This document shows, piece by piece, positions 28,434 to 35,831 of a DNA stretch of 64,000 nucleotides. Each line of letters starts with the position of its first letter. Positions within the stretch are counted from its first letter, which is position 1. Source of the stretch: AC-32 sp963717475 (GTDB taxonomy: Bacteria > Actinomycetota > Thermoleophilia > Gaiellales > Gaiellaceae); NCBI GenBank assembly GCA_963717475.1, contig OY970337.1:2108001-2172000 (forward strand), written 5' to 3'. The translations under genes were made by a program, and so were the position numbers. A model generated the notes under the pieces. It was not told the origin of the DNA. It made no database searches and was given only the letters and a program-made list of their open reading frames with translations.

Positions 28434-29212
28434 GCGGCCTCACCGATGAAGCCGAGCACGAGCTGCTCGAACTCTTCCGGCCGCTCCATGCTCGGCACGT
28501 GCGCCGTGTTCTCGATCGTCGCGCGGCGTGCGCCGGGGATCTCGCTCGCAAGCTTGTCGGCGATCGCGTGGATGTCGGGCACGTCCTCGGAGCCGACCAC
28601 GACGAGCGTGGGCGCCTGGATCTCGCTCAGCCGGTCGGCCACGTCTGCGACCAGCAGCTCTTCCTCCGCGTCGTCGCCGACCTCCTGGTAGAGCTCGAAC
28701 GCGCGCCGCTGCATCTCGCCGACCCGGGCACGAACGTCAGGGTCGACGTCTTCCGGCTTGCGGCGCGGGCCGTCCACCCAGGTGCGAAGCGTCACCTCGA
28801 CCGCTGCGTCGAGATCGCCCTTGTTGAACGCGGCCTCTTCCTCTTCCCAGCTCGCTTTCATCTCGTCCGACCAGTCGTGGCCGGGAAGCCCGGAGCCGAC
28901 GAGGACGAGCGCCGAGACCCGCTGCGGCTGAGCGAGCGCGACCTCGAGCGCGACCCGGCCGCCGAGCGAGACCCCCACGAACGCGGCGCGCTCGAACCCG
29001 TGCTCGTCGAGCAGCCCGATCACATCCTGCGCAGCGGCGTGCTTGCCGGGGGAGAGCGGCGTCCGTCCGTAGCCCCGGAAGTCGAAGCGAAGCACCCGAT
29101 GCGAACGCGTGAACGCCTCCCACTGCGGATCCCACATCCGGCTGTCGCAGATGCCTTCGTGGAAGAGGACGATCTCCGGCCCCTCGCCGGCGACCTCCGC
29201 GTACAGCCCCAC
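28430..29212 (-). CDS. Alpha/beta hydrolase
   Basis: The 260-residue hydrolase has the nucleophile elbow GVSLGG, the preceding HG-type segment LFHEGICDSRMWDP, the acid in VVVGSEDVPDIH and the catalytic His in ENTAHVPSMERPEEF. It resembles 3-oxoadipate enol-lactonase and other small esterases. Sitting between tal and pgi in the pentose phosphate operon, with no separate pgl gene visible, it might act as a lactonase on 6-phosphogluconolactone. That is only a positional inference, and the fold is different from known Pgl. Its end overlaps the pgi start by four bases. Confidence 0.85.
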   Translation of the reverse strand: MGLYAEVAGEGPEIVLFHEGICDSRMWDPQWEAFTRSHRVLRFDFRGYGRTPLSPGKHAAAQDVIGLLDEHGFERAAFVGVSLGGRVALEVALAQPQRVSALVLVGSGLPGHDWSDEMKASWEEEEAAFNKGDLDAAVEVTLRTWVDGPRRKPEDVDPDVRARVGEMQRRAFELYQEVGDDAEEELLVADVADRLSEIQAPTLVVVGSEDVPDIHAIADKLASEIPGARRATIENTAHVPSMERPEEFEQLVLGFIGEAA

Positions 29213-29222
29213 GCTCGCGGCC

Positions 29223-30326
29223 TCAGGCAGAGACGAGCTCGCCGCGCTTCGAGCGGATCCCGTCGAGCAGCTCCGCGAACGAGTCGGCGAACTTCTGCAC
29301 GCCCTCGCGCTCGAGGGTCTCGACCACGTCGTCGTAGTCGACGCCGGCCTCCGCGATCTGGTCGAAGACGCGGTGCGCCTCGTCGACGTCGCGCTCGAGG
29401 GTCGGCGCGACCTCGCCGTGGTCCTCGAAAGCCTGGATCGTCTCCTCCGGCATCGTGTTCACCGTCTCCGGGCCAATGAGCTCCTCGACGTAGACCACGT
29501 CGCGGTAGTCGGGGTTCTTGGTCGACGTCGAGGCCCAGAGGCACCGTTGCTTGCGGGCGCCGTGCGACGCCAGCTTCTCCCAGCGCTCACCGGAGTGGAG
29601 CTCCTTGTAGCGCTCGTAGGCGAGCTTCGCGTTCGCGATGGCGAGCTTGCCCTGCAGCTCCGCGGGCGCGCCGGCCTCCTCGAGCCGCCGGTCGGCCTCG
29701 GTGTCGACGCGAGAGACGAAGAAGCTCGCGACCGACGCGACCTTGGACGGGTCGCCGCCGGCCTCGACGAGCCGCTCGAGCCCGCGCAGGTAGGCCTCGA
29801 CGACCTCGGAGTAGCGCTGCAAAGAGAAGATCAGCGTGACGTTGATGTTGCGGCCGCGGGCGATCATCTCCTCGATCGACCCGAGCCCGGCCTGGGTCGC
29901 GGGGATCTTCACGAAGCAGTTCGGCCGATGGACCAGCTCGTGCAGCCGCTGCGCCTCGTCGGTCGTGGCCTGCGTGTCGGAGGCGAGGTTCGGGTCGACC
30001 TCGATCGAGACGTAGCCGTCCTGGCCGTGGCCGCCGTCCCAGACCTCGCGCAGGAGATCGCACGCGTCCTGGACGTCCTTGACCGCGAGCTTGAGGAAGA
30101 CCTCCTTCGCGTCGTCCTCCTCGGCGAGCACCTCGCGTAGCTGGTCGTCGTAGGCGTTTCCCTCGGCGATCGCCTTCTGGAAGATGGTCGGGTTCGAGGT
30201 GACGCCGACCACCGCGTGCTCGCGCATCAGCTCCGCGAGCTCGCCCTCGCGCACCAGACGGCGCGAGAGGTAGTCGATCCAGACGCTCTGGCCCACCTTG
30301 GACAGCTCCTGCAGACGACTAGCCAT
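29223..30326 (-). CDS. tal: Transaldolase
   Basis: The 367-residue actinobacterial-type transaldolase has MASRLQELSKVGQSVWIDYL, GVTSNPTIFQKAI, the Schiff-base lysine in NCFVKIPATQAGLGS, NVTLIFSLQRYSEVVEAYL, FFVSRVDTEADRRL and LWASTSTKNPDYRD. It moves a dihydroxyacetone unit between sedoheptulose 7-phosphate and glyceraldehyde 3-phosphate. ATG 30326 was used; it overlaps the rpiB stop by eight bases. Confidence 0.95.
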   Translation of the reverse strand: MASRLQELSKVGQSVWIDYLSRRLVREGELAELMREHAVVGVTSNPTIFQKAIAEGNAYDDQLREVLAEEDDAKEVFLKLAVKDVQDACDLLREVWDGGHGQDGYVSIEVDPNLASDTQATTDEAQRLHELVHRPNCFVKIPATQAGLGSIEEMIARGRNINVTLIFSLQRYSEVVEAYLRGLERLVEAGGDPSKVASVASFFVSRVDTEADRRLEEAGAPAELQGKLAIANAKLAYERYKELHSGERWEKLASHGARKQRCLWASTSTKNPDYRDVVYVEELIGPETVNTMPEETIQAFEDHGEVAPTLERDVDEAHRVFDQIAEAGVDYDDVVETLEREGVQKFADSFAELLDGIRSKRGELVSA

Positions 30327-30777
30327 AGGTCTTCTCCCCTTCCATCTCCTCGATCTTCTCAAGCCTGCGCACGTAGCGCTCTCCCCCGTCGAAGCGGGCG
30401 GAAACGAACGCGCGCACGAGCTCGGCCGCGAGCTCCGCGCCGATCACCTCCGAGCCGAGGCACAGCACGTTCATGTCGTCGTGCTCTACGCCCTGATGCG
30501 CGGAGTAGATGTCGTGGCACACCGCCGCGCGGATCCCGGCGAGCTTGCTGGCGGCCACGGAGGCGCCCACGCCGGAGCCGCAGACGAGCACGGCTCGCTC
30601 GGCCTCGCCGCTGCGGATCGCCTCGCCCACCTCGCGCGCCTTGTCCGGGTAGTCGATCCGCGGCTCGGGCGCGTCGGTGCCGAGGTCGACCGCGTCGTGT
30701 CCCAGCTCCTCGAGCTCGGCCAGCACGCGCTCCCGCAGCTTGACGCCGCGGTGGTCGAAGGCAACCGCGACCTTCAT
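30319..30777 (-). CDS. rpiB: Ribose-5-phosphate isomerase B
   Basis: The 152-residue RpiB/LacAB fold has MKVAVAFDHRGVKLRERVLA and the phosphate/anion loop VLVCGSGVGASVAASKLAGI with the active-site Cys. HDIYSAHQGVEHDDMNVLCL and GSEVIG follow. It interconverts ribulose 5-phosphate and ribose 5-phosphate. It is the first gene of the minus-strand pentose phosphate operon. Its ATG is only 22 bases from that of the divergent tkt. Confidence 0.94.
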   Translation of the reverse strand: MKVAVAFDHRGVKLRERVLAELEELGHDAVDLGTDAPEPRIDYPDKAREVGEAIRSGEAERAVLVCGSGVGASVAASKLAGIRAAVCHDIYSAHQGVEHDDMNVLCLGSEVIGAELAAELVRAFVSARFDGGERYVRRLEKIEEMEGEKTYG

Positions 30778-30799
30778 CAGGACCGTTACGTTACCCGGG

Positions 30800-32647
30800 A
30801 TGACTGAGGCCGAGCGCTGGCGGGAGCTGGGACAGCAGCTGCGGGTGGACTCGATCCGCTGCGTCGCCGTCACCAAGTCCGGCCACCCGACCTCGTCGAT
30901 GTCCGCGGCCGACCTGATGGCCGTGCTGCTGGACAAGTACCTGCGCTACGACTTCGACGAGCCGCACAACCCGGCGAACGACCACCTCGTCTTTTCGAAG
31001 GGACACGCGTCACCGCTGCTCTACTCGCTCTACAAGGCGGCGGGCGCGATCTCGGACGAGGAGCTCCTGACCTTCCGCACCTTCGGCTCGCGCATGCAGG
31101 GCCACCCGACTCCCGCGATTCCGTGGGTCGACGTCGCCACCGGCTCGCTCGGGCAGGGGCTGCCGTTCGCCGTCGGGATGGCGCTCGCCGGCAAGAAGCT
31201 CGACCAGCTGCCGTACCGCGTCTGGGTGCTCTGCGGTGACAGCGAGATGGCCGAGGGCTCGATGTGGGAGGCCTTCGAGCACGCCGCCTTCTACGGGCTC
31301 GACAACCTGACCGCGATCATCGACGTCAACAAGTTCGGCCAGCGCGGCGAGACGATGCACGGCTGGGATCTCGACTCCTACGCCGACCGCGCCCGCGCGT
31401 TCGGCTGGCACACGATCGAGATCGACGGCCACGACGTCGAGGCGATCGATCGCGCCTACGGCGAGGCCGCCGCTGAGCAGGGCAAGCCGACGGTGATCGT
31501 CGCCCGGACCGTCAAGGGCAAAGGCGTGAAAGAGGTCGAGGACAAGCCCGGCTGGCACGGCAAGGCGCTCGACCACCCGGAGGAGGCAGTCGCGGAGCTC
31601 GGCGGCGAGCGGAACATCGTCGTGGACGTGGCGAAGCCGGAGGCCGGCGAGCGCCACGTCTTCGAGACGAGCGGCCCGCTCGAGCTTCCCACCTGGGAGC
31701 TCGGGGAGGAGGTCGCAACGCGGCGCGCGTACGGCGACGCGCTGGCGGCGCTCGGGTCGGCTCAGGGCGATGTCGTCGCTCTCGACGGCGAGGTCTCGAA
31801 CTCGACGTACGCCGAGATCTTCCGCGACGCCCATCCCGACCGCTACTTCGAGATGTACATCGCCGAGCAGCAGATGGTCGCGGCGGCCGTCGGCCTGCAA
31901 ACGCGGGGTTGGAAGCCCTTCGCCTCGACCTTCGCGGCCTTCCTCTCGCGTGCCTACGACTTCATCCGCATGGCGGCGATCAGCCAGGCGGACATCCGGC
32001 TCTGCGGCTCGCACGCCGGGGTCTCGATCGGCGAGGACGGGCCGTCGCAGATGGCGCTGGAGGACCTCGCTTCGATGCGCGCCGTCCACGGCTCGACGGT
32101 GCTCTATCCGTGCGATGCGAACCAGACGGCGAAGCTAGTGGCCGAGATGGCCGACCGCGAGGGGATCGTCTTCATGCGGACGACGCGCGCGTCGACGCCG
32201 ACCGTCTACGGCGCGGACGAGGACTTCCCGATCGGCGGCTCACGCGTGCTTCGCCAGGGCGACGACGTCGCGATCGTCGCGGCCGGGATCACCCTGCACG
32301 AGTCCCTGAAGGCCGCCGACCAGCTCGCCGCGGAAGGGATCGACGCGCGCGTGATCGACCTCTACTCGGTCAAGCCCGTGGACGCGGCGACGCTGCGCGC
32401 GGCGGCCGAGGCGACCGGCGGCCGGATCCTGACCGTCGAGGACCACTGGCCCGAGGGCGGCATCGGCGACGCCGTGCTCGAGGCGCTCTCCGACGGCGAG
32501 ACTCCCGCGCGGGTCGTGCGGCTCGCGGTGCGCGAGATGCCCGGCTCAGGCAAGCCCGCCGAGCTCCTCGCCGCGGCCGGGATCGACGCCGACCACATCT
32601 CCGAAGCCGCCCGCTCGCTGGTCGAAGCGACGGTCAGCACGCGTTAA
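30800..32647 (+). CDS. tkt: Transketolase, single chain
   Basis: The 615-residue protein joins the two halves of TPP-dependent transketolase. The N-half has the active-site His in SGHPTSSMSAADLM, VFSKGHASPLLYS and the TPP/Mg motif VLCGDSEMAEGS...IIDVNKFGQ. The C-half begins near residue 320 (ATRRAYGDALAALG) and has YFEMYIAEQQMVAAAVGL, SHAGVSIGEDGPSQMALED and ALEDLASMRAVHGSTVLYPC. It completes the non-oxidative pentose phosphate pathway with tal and rpiB on the other strand. Confidence 0.95.
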   Translation: MTEAERWRELGQQLRVDSIRCVAVTKSGHPTSSMSAADLMAVLLDKYLRYDFDEPHNPANDHLVFSKGHASPLLYSLYKAAGAISDEELLTFRTFGSRMQGHPTPAIPWVDVATGSLGQGLPFAVGMALAGKKLDQLPYRVWVLCGDSEMAEGSMWEAFEHAAFYGLDNLTAIIDVNKFGQRGETMHGWDLDSYADRARAFGWHTIEIDGHDVEAIDRAYGEAAAEQGKPTVIVARTVKGKGVKEVEDKPGWHGKALDHPEEAVAELGGERNIVVDVAKPEAGERHVFETSGPLELPTWELGEEVATRRAYGDALAALGSAQGDVVALDGEVSNSTYAEIFRDAHPDRYFEMYIAEQQMVAAAVGLQTRGWKPFASTFAAFLSRAYDFIRMAAISQADIRLCGSHAGVSIGEDGPSQMALEDLASMRAVHGSTVLYPCDANQTAKLVAEMADREGIVFMRTTRASTPTVYGADEDFPIGGSRVLRQGDDVAIVAAGITLHESLKAADQLAAEGIDARVIDLYSVKPVDAATLRAAAEATGGRILTVEDHWPEGGIGDAVLEALSDGETPARVVRLAVREMPGSGKPAELLAAAGIDADHISEAARSLVEATVSTR

Positions 32648-32688
32648 GCGGCGTTTGACGCCGGCCGCGCGCCGGAAATGGTTCTTCC

Positions 32689-33130
32689 GTGCGGCGGGCA
32701 ATCGTGCCGATCCTCATCGGGCTTTTCGCGACGAGCTGCGGCGGCTCAGGCCAGAACCACCGGCTCTCTCGTGAGGCCTGGATCGCGAAGGCCGATCGCA
32801 TCTGCACACAGCTACGCGGACAAGACGAACATCTCCGCGCACCCCCACAGCTTTTCCGACGTCGCGAAACTCGCGGACAAAGAAGAGACAGCCGTCTCGA
32901 ACGCGCACCGCGACCTCCGTGCGCTGGGACTGCCGTCGAGCAACGGGCAGGCCTTCCGTGCGTGGCTCCGGCAGTTCACTCAAATCGAGGTGGATCTGAA
33001 GGACATGCGCGACAGTGCGAAAGCTTCGGACGCCGGCGGCGTGAAAGCCGCCTCCGCGCGAGGGGTACGCGACAGCGCGAGCGCGCAACAGGCTGCCCGA
33101 GACCTCGGGATGAAGGACTGCGGCCACTAG
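32689..33130 (+). CDS. Small lipoprotein of unknown function, frame-shifted
   Basis: GTG 32689 gives a lipoprotein signal ending LFATSC, then REAWIAKADRICTQ. At about 32803-32812 the frame moves by one base and continues SYADKTNISAHPHSFSDVAK to the end DLGMKDCGH. The joined protein has about 146 residues and helical repeats, with one Cys in the ADRIC segment and another near the C-terminus that could pair. This ADRIC-type lipoprotein pattern recurs in actinobacteria, but no function is known to me. It overlaps the convergent phosphatase gene by four bases. Confidence 0.55.
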
Positions 33131-33552
33131 CCGGCGGCGCGCCGCGAGGCCCAGCCGGCGAACCACTGCACCCATTCCTCCTGCTCCGGGGTCTCGACGG
33201 CTTCGGGTCGGTATGCCTGCCTGATCCAGGCGACCGCTTCGTCGCCGGGCACTCCGGCCAGGACGGCCATGCACGCGAGCACGGTTCCCGTCCGGCCGCG
33301 GCCGCCGAGGCACCCGACCTCGACGAGCTCCCCGTTGCGCGCGCGGTCGAAGGCGGCCGCGATGTCTGCCGCGGCGGCTTCGGGATCCTCCGGAAGACCG
33401 AAGTCGGGCCAGTCGATCACGCACGCCGGCCACGTCGGATCCCACTGCTTGTCGAGGTAGAGGCCGAAGTCGCGCTCGGGGTCGTCCGTCTGGCGTTCGG
33501 AGATCGGCGAGGCGCGCACCTTCGAGCCGTCCGGGAAGGTGACCAGGGCCAT
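33127..33552 (-). CDS. Dual-specificity/tyrosine phosphatase-like protein
   Basis: The 141-residue protein has a C-x5-R phosphatase loop, VGCLGGRGRTGTVLACMAVL, in which Cys is the nucleophile and Arg binds phosphate. A general-acid Asp region lies before it (VIDWPDFGLPEDP), and WIRQAYRPEAVETPEQ follows. It would hydrolyse phosphotyrosine or another phosphoester in the cytoplasm. ATG 33552 was preferred over a start six codons earlier because homology-like sequence begins there (MALVTFPDGSKVRASP). The residue before the catalytic Cys is Gly rather than the usual His. Confidence 0.78.
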   Translation of the reverse strand: MALVTFPDGSKVRASPISERQTDDPERDFGLYLDKQWDPTWPACVIDWPDFGLPEDPEAAAADIAAAFDRARNGELVEVGCLGGRGRTGTVLACMAVLAGVPGDEAVAWIRQAYRPEAVETPEQEEWVQWFAGWASRRAAG

Positions 33553-33601
33553 CAGAGAGACTCTTTCCACACGAGGACCTCGCCGTCCAGCACGACCGAG
33601 A

Positions 33602-34123
33602 CTAGGGCGTCAGAGCTTCGTAGACGGGGAGGAGCTCGCTCCAGCGCTGCTCGTCGTCCCGACGCTCGCGGCCGGCGAGGTAGTCGGCGAGGTTCTCGAC
33701 GTGGATCTGCACCCCCGCCCCGTATGCGGGAAGCAGGTTCAGGGGCAAGCCCCGTTCCTCGACGACCAGGAGGGTCTGGCCGCCGTCGGCCGTCAACCAG
33801 GCCTCGATGACCGTCTCCTCCGGCTGACCGGGCCCAGGCTCCTCGTCCCGCATCGTGACCAGCAGCCGCTGCGGAGGGTCGCACTCGTCCACGCGCCCGC
33901 TGCCTTCCAATGCGTTGGGAATGCGGAACTGGAACTCACCGCCGGGGCGCAGATCGCCGTTCACGTCGCCCCACCAGCGCGCTAGGCGTTGGGGTTCCGT
34001 GAGGGCTGACCAGAGGTCGTCGATCTTGGTGTCGTAGCGGTCTTCCATCCGCACGACGCCCATCCCGTCTTCGGACCGCAGGGTGCCCAGGACGCGCGGG
34101 CCTGTGGATGCGTTGCTGCTCAT
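33602..34123 (-). CDS. SRPBCC (AHSA1-like) family protein
   Basis: The 173-residue START-like ligand-binding domain has VVRMEDRYDTKIDDLWSALT, LARWWGDVNGDLRPGGEFQF, GRVDECDPPQRLLVTM and QTLLVVEERGLP. The fold binds hydrophobic ligands. Its ATG (34123) overlaps the end of the ArsR-type regulator by four bases. ArsR-SRPBCC pairs are a common two-gene arrangement in actinobacteria; the ligand is unknown. Confidence 0.87.
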   Translation of the reverse strand: MSSNASTGPRVLGTLRSEDGMGVVRMEDRYDTKIDDLWSALTEPQRLARWWGDVNGDLRPGGEFQFRIPNALEGSGRVDECDPPQRLLVTMRDEEPGPGQPEETVIEAWLTADGGQTLLVVEERGLPLNLLPAYGAGVQIHVENLADYLAGRERRDDEQRWSELLPVYEALTP

Positions 34124-34446
34124 TTGGCGCTCCTTCGTTCGCGTTTGCCCCGTGCCACCTCGGTGTGCAGGGCATCGAGCCGCTGCTCCCACAAGGCACG
34201 GTACGGACCCAACCATTCGTCGACCTCGGCGAGCGGGTCGGCGCGGAGGCTGTAGACGCGGCGCTGCGCGTCCTGGCGGACGTCGACCAGGCCCGCCTCT
34301 CGGAGCACGCGGAGGTGCCGAGAGACTCCCGGGCGGGCGATCGGCAGCAGGGCCGCCAGCTCGCCCGCGGTTGCGGGGCCGCCGGCGAGAGCCTTCAGCA
34401 CGGTTCGCCGGCTCTCGTCCGCCACCGCTCGCAAGACTGCTTCCAT
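34120..34446 (-). CDS. ArsR-type winged-helix transcriptional regulator
   Basis: The 108-residue repressor-like protein begins MEAVLRAVADESRRTVLKAL. The recognition helix lies in ARPGVSRHLRVLREAGLVDV and the wing in QDAQRRVYSLRADPL. It lacks the Cys metal site of arsenic sensors, so it is of the metal-independent subgroup often paired with SRPBCC genes. The palindromic promoter just upstream (34453-34488) suggests autoregulation. The predicted transcript begins at or within a base or two of the ATG. Confidence 0.9.
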   Translation of the reverse strand: MEAVLRAVADESRRTVLKALAGGPATAGELAALLPIARPGVSRHLRVLREAGLVDVRQDAQRRVYSLRADPLAEVDEWLGPYRALWEQRLDALHTEVARGKRERRSAK

Positions 34447-34452
34447 GCGTCT

Positions 34453-34488
34453 AATGTACCAACACGGTTACGTAACTGTCAAGGTACA
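34453..34488 (-). promoter_or_regulatory. Promoter and palindromic operator of the ArsR-SRPBCC pair
   Basis: On the minus strand, TTGACA (34477-34482) and TACATT (34453-34458) are separated by 18 bases. Centred on the spacer is the perfect palindrome GTTACGTAAC (34467-34476). It is flanked at equal six-base distances by TGTACC (34455-34460) and GGTACA (34483-34488), all sharing one dyad axis at 34471.5. This is a convincing repressor site over the promoter. The -35 overlaps the stop codon of the upstream kinase gene. The start point would fall on the ArsR ATG, implying a leaderless mRNA. Confidence 0.7.
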
Positions 34489-35804
34489 TACAGACGGTCG
34501 TAGAGTTCGCGCTGGCGCCGCCGGGCTTCGGCGTAGATCTCGGTGCGCGCGGGATCCGGCTCGTACACGCGGCCGAGCGGCGCAGGCTCGGGGTCGGCGC
34601 CCAACTGTTCGAGGGCCCAGAGCGCGGCGCCGCGCGCCGAGCCCTCCTCGACGCCGGAGACGGTGACCGGACGGCCGAGAACATCCGCGCAGAGTTGGGC
34701 CCAACGGTCGCTCGCAAGGAGCGCATGGCCGGTGGCCACGACCTCGCGGATCTCCGGAAGCCCATCGGCGATCTCCGCCAGCCGGTACGTCGCGCCTTCC
34801 AGCGCAGCCTGGAAGAGGTCGCTGGGATCGGTGTCGAAGCTCAGACCCGCGATCGCGCCGGTCGCGCGCGGGTTCCAGCCTGGGCTGCGCTCGCCGCCGA
34901 GGAGGGTCAGGAACGTGAGCCCGTGCTCGTCCGGCTCGCGTGGCTCGGGATCGTCTGCGCGCAGCGTGCGCTCGAGCCACGCGTAGAGGTTGCCGCCGTC
35001 CGAGACTGCGCCGCCCTCGAGAATCCGGCGGTCGTCGAGCAGGTAGCAGAAGAGCCCAGGCCGCGGCTCCGGCCGGCCTTCGTAGAGAACGCGGAGCGCG
35101 CCCGAGGTGCCGATCATCAGCGCCGCGCGATCGCGGCTCGTACAGCCGGCGCCGAGGTTCGAGCAGACGCCGTCCGCAAGCGGCGGGAAGGCTGTCCCGG
35201 CGGCCTCGTCACCGATCGGCGGGAGCATGGACTCGTCGATCTGCAGCTCCCCGAGGAGCTCTGCGTCCCAGCGGCGAGCGCGCAGGTCGAGCAGGCCGGT
35301 GCCGGACGCGGTCGAGAGCGTGGTTCGGAGCTCGCCGGTCAACCGGAGGAAGAGGTAGTCGGCGAACGAGACGATCCTGCTCGCCTCGGCGACCCGCGAG
35401 CGGAGCCATGCAAGCTTGGCAGGCCAGAAGCTCGGGTGGAGGAAGCAACCCGTGCGCGCGTGCACCGCGGCCGCGTCCAGCCGCCCGGCGAGCTCCTGCG
35501 CCTCCGCGGCGGCGCGACGGTCCTGCCAGAGGAGCACCGGAGTGAGCGGCCGGTCGCTCGCGTCGAGAAGCAGCAAGCTGTGCATGAAGCACGAGATGCC
35601 GAGCGCGTCGTGTCCGCCGCCCGCCTCCTCCAGCACGACTTCGCAGGCGCCGGCCAGCTCGTCCGCGTCGAGCTCGACCGCGCCATCGCGGTCATGCCGG
35701 GCCTCGTACGTCCTGCGCGCAGGCGATCCGGCCTCGCGCCCGCGCTCGTCGTAGGCGCACGCACGCGTGGACGAGCTGCCGACGTCGAGGGCGAGCACCC
35801 GCAT
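34479..35804 (-). CDS. FGGY-family carbohydrate kinase (gluconokinase/xylulokinase-like)
   Basis: The 441-residue ASKHA-fold kinase has ALDVGSSSTRACAYDERGRE (phosphate 1), ISCFMHSLLLLD, LWQDRRAAAEAQEL, FADYLFLRLTGE, MIGTSGALRVLYEG (phosphate 2) and VATGHALLASDRWAQLCADV (adenosine). It phosphorylates a sugar or sugar acid with ATP. The neighbouring pentose phosphate genes make gluconate or a pentulose a reasonable guess. It is somewhat shorter than typical FGGY enzymes (about 500). The gene ends inside the ArsR promoter. Confidence 0.87.
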   Translation of the reverse strand: MRVLALDVGSSSTRACAYDERGREAGSPARRTYEARHDRDGAVELDADELAGACEVVLEEAGGGHDALGISCFMHSLLLLDASDRPLTPVLLWQDRRAAAEAQELAGRLDAAAVHARTGCFLHPSFWPAKLAWLRSRVAEASRIVSFADYLFLRLTGELRTTLSTASGTGLLDLRARRWDAELLGELQIDESMLPPIGDEAAGTAFPPLADGVCSNLGAGCTSRDRAALMIGTSGALRVLYEGRPEPRPGLFCYLLDDRRILEGGAVSDGGNLYAWLERTLRADDPEPREPDEHGLTFLTLLGGERSPGWNPRATGAIAGLSFDTDPSDLFQAALEGATYRLAEIADGLPEIREVVATGHALLASDRWAQLCADVLGRPVTVSGVEEGSARGAALWALEQLGADPEPAPLGRVYEPDPARTEIYAEARRRQRELYDRLYVP

Positions 35805-35831
35805 TTGCGCGGCAGCCTACGCTTTGACCCC

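Noticed and set aside
34695..35831. In-frame 379-residue extension upstream of the ABC-F ATPase
   Set aside because: It lies antisense to the FGGY kinase; the ABC domain starts at ATG 35832 and the extension has no recognisable sequence.
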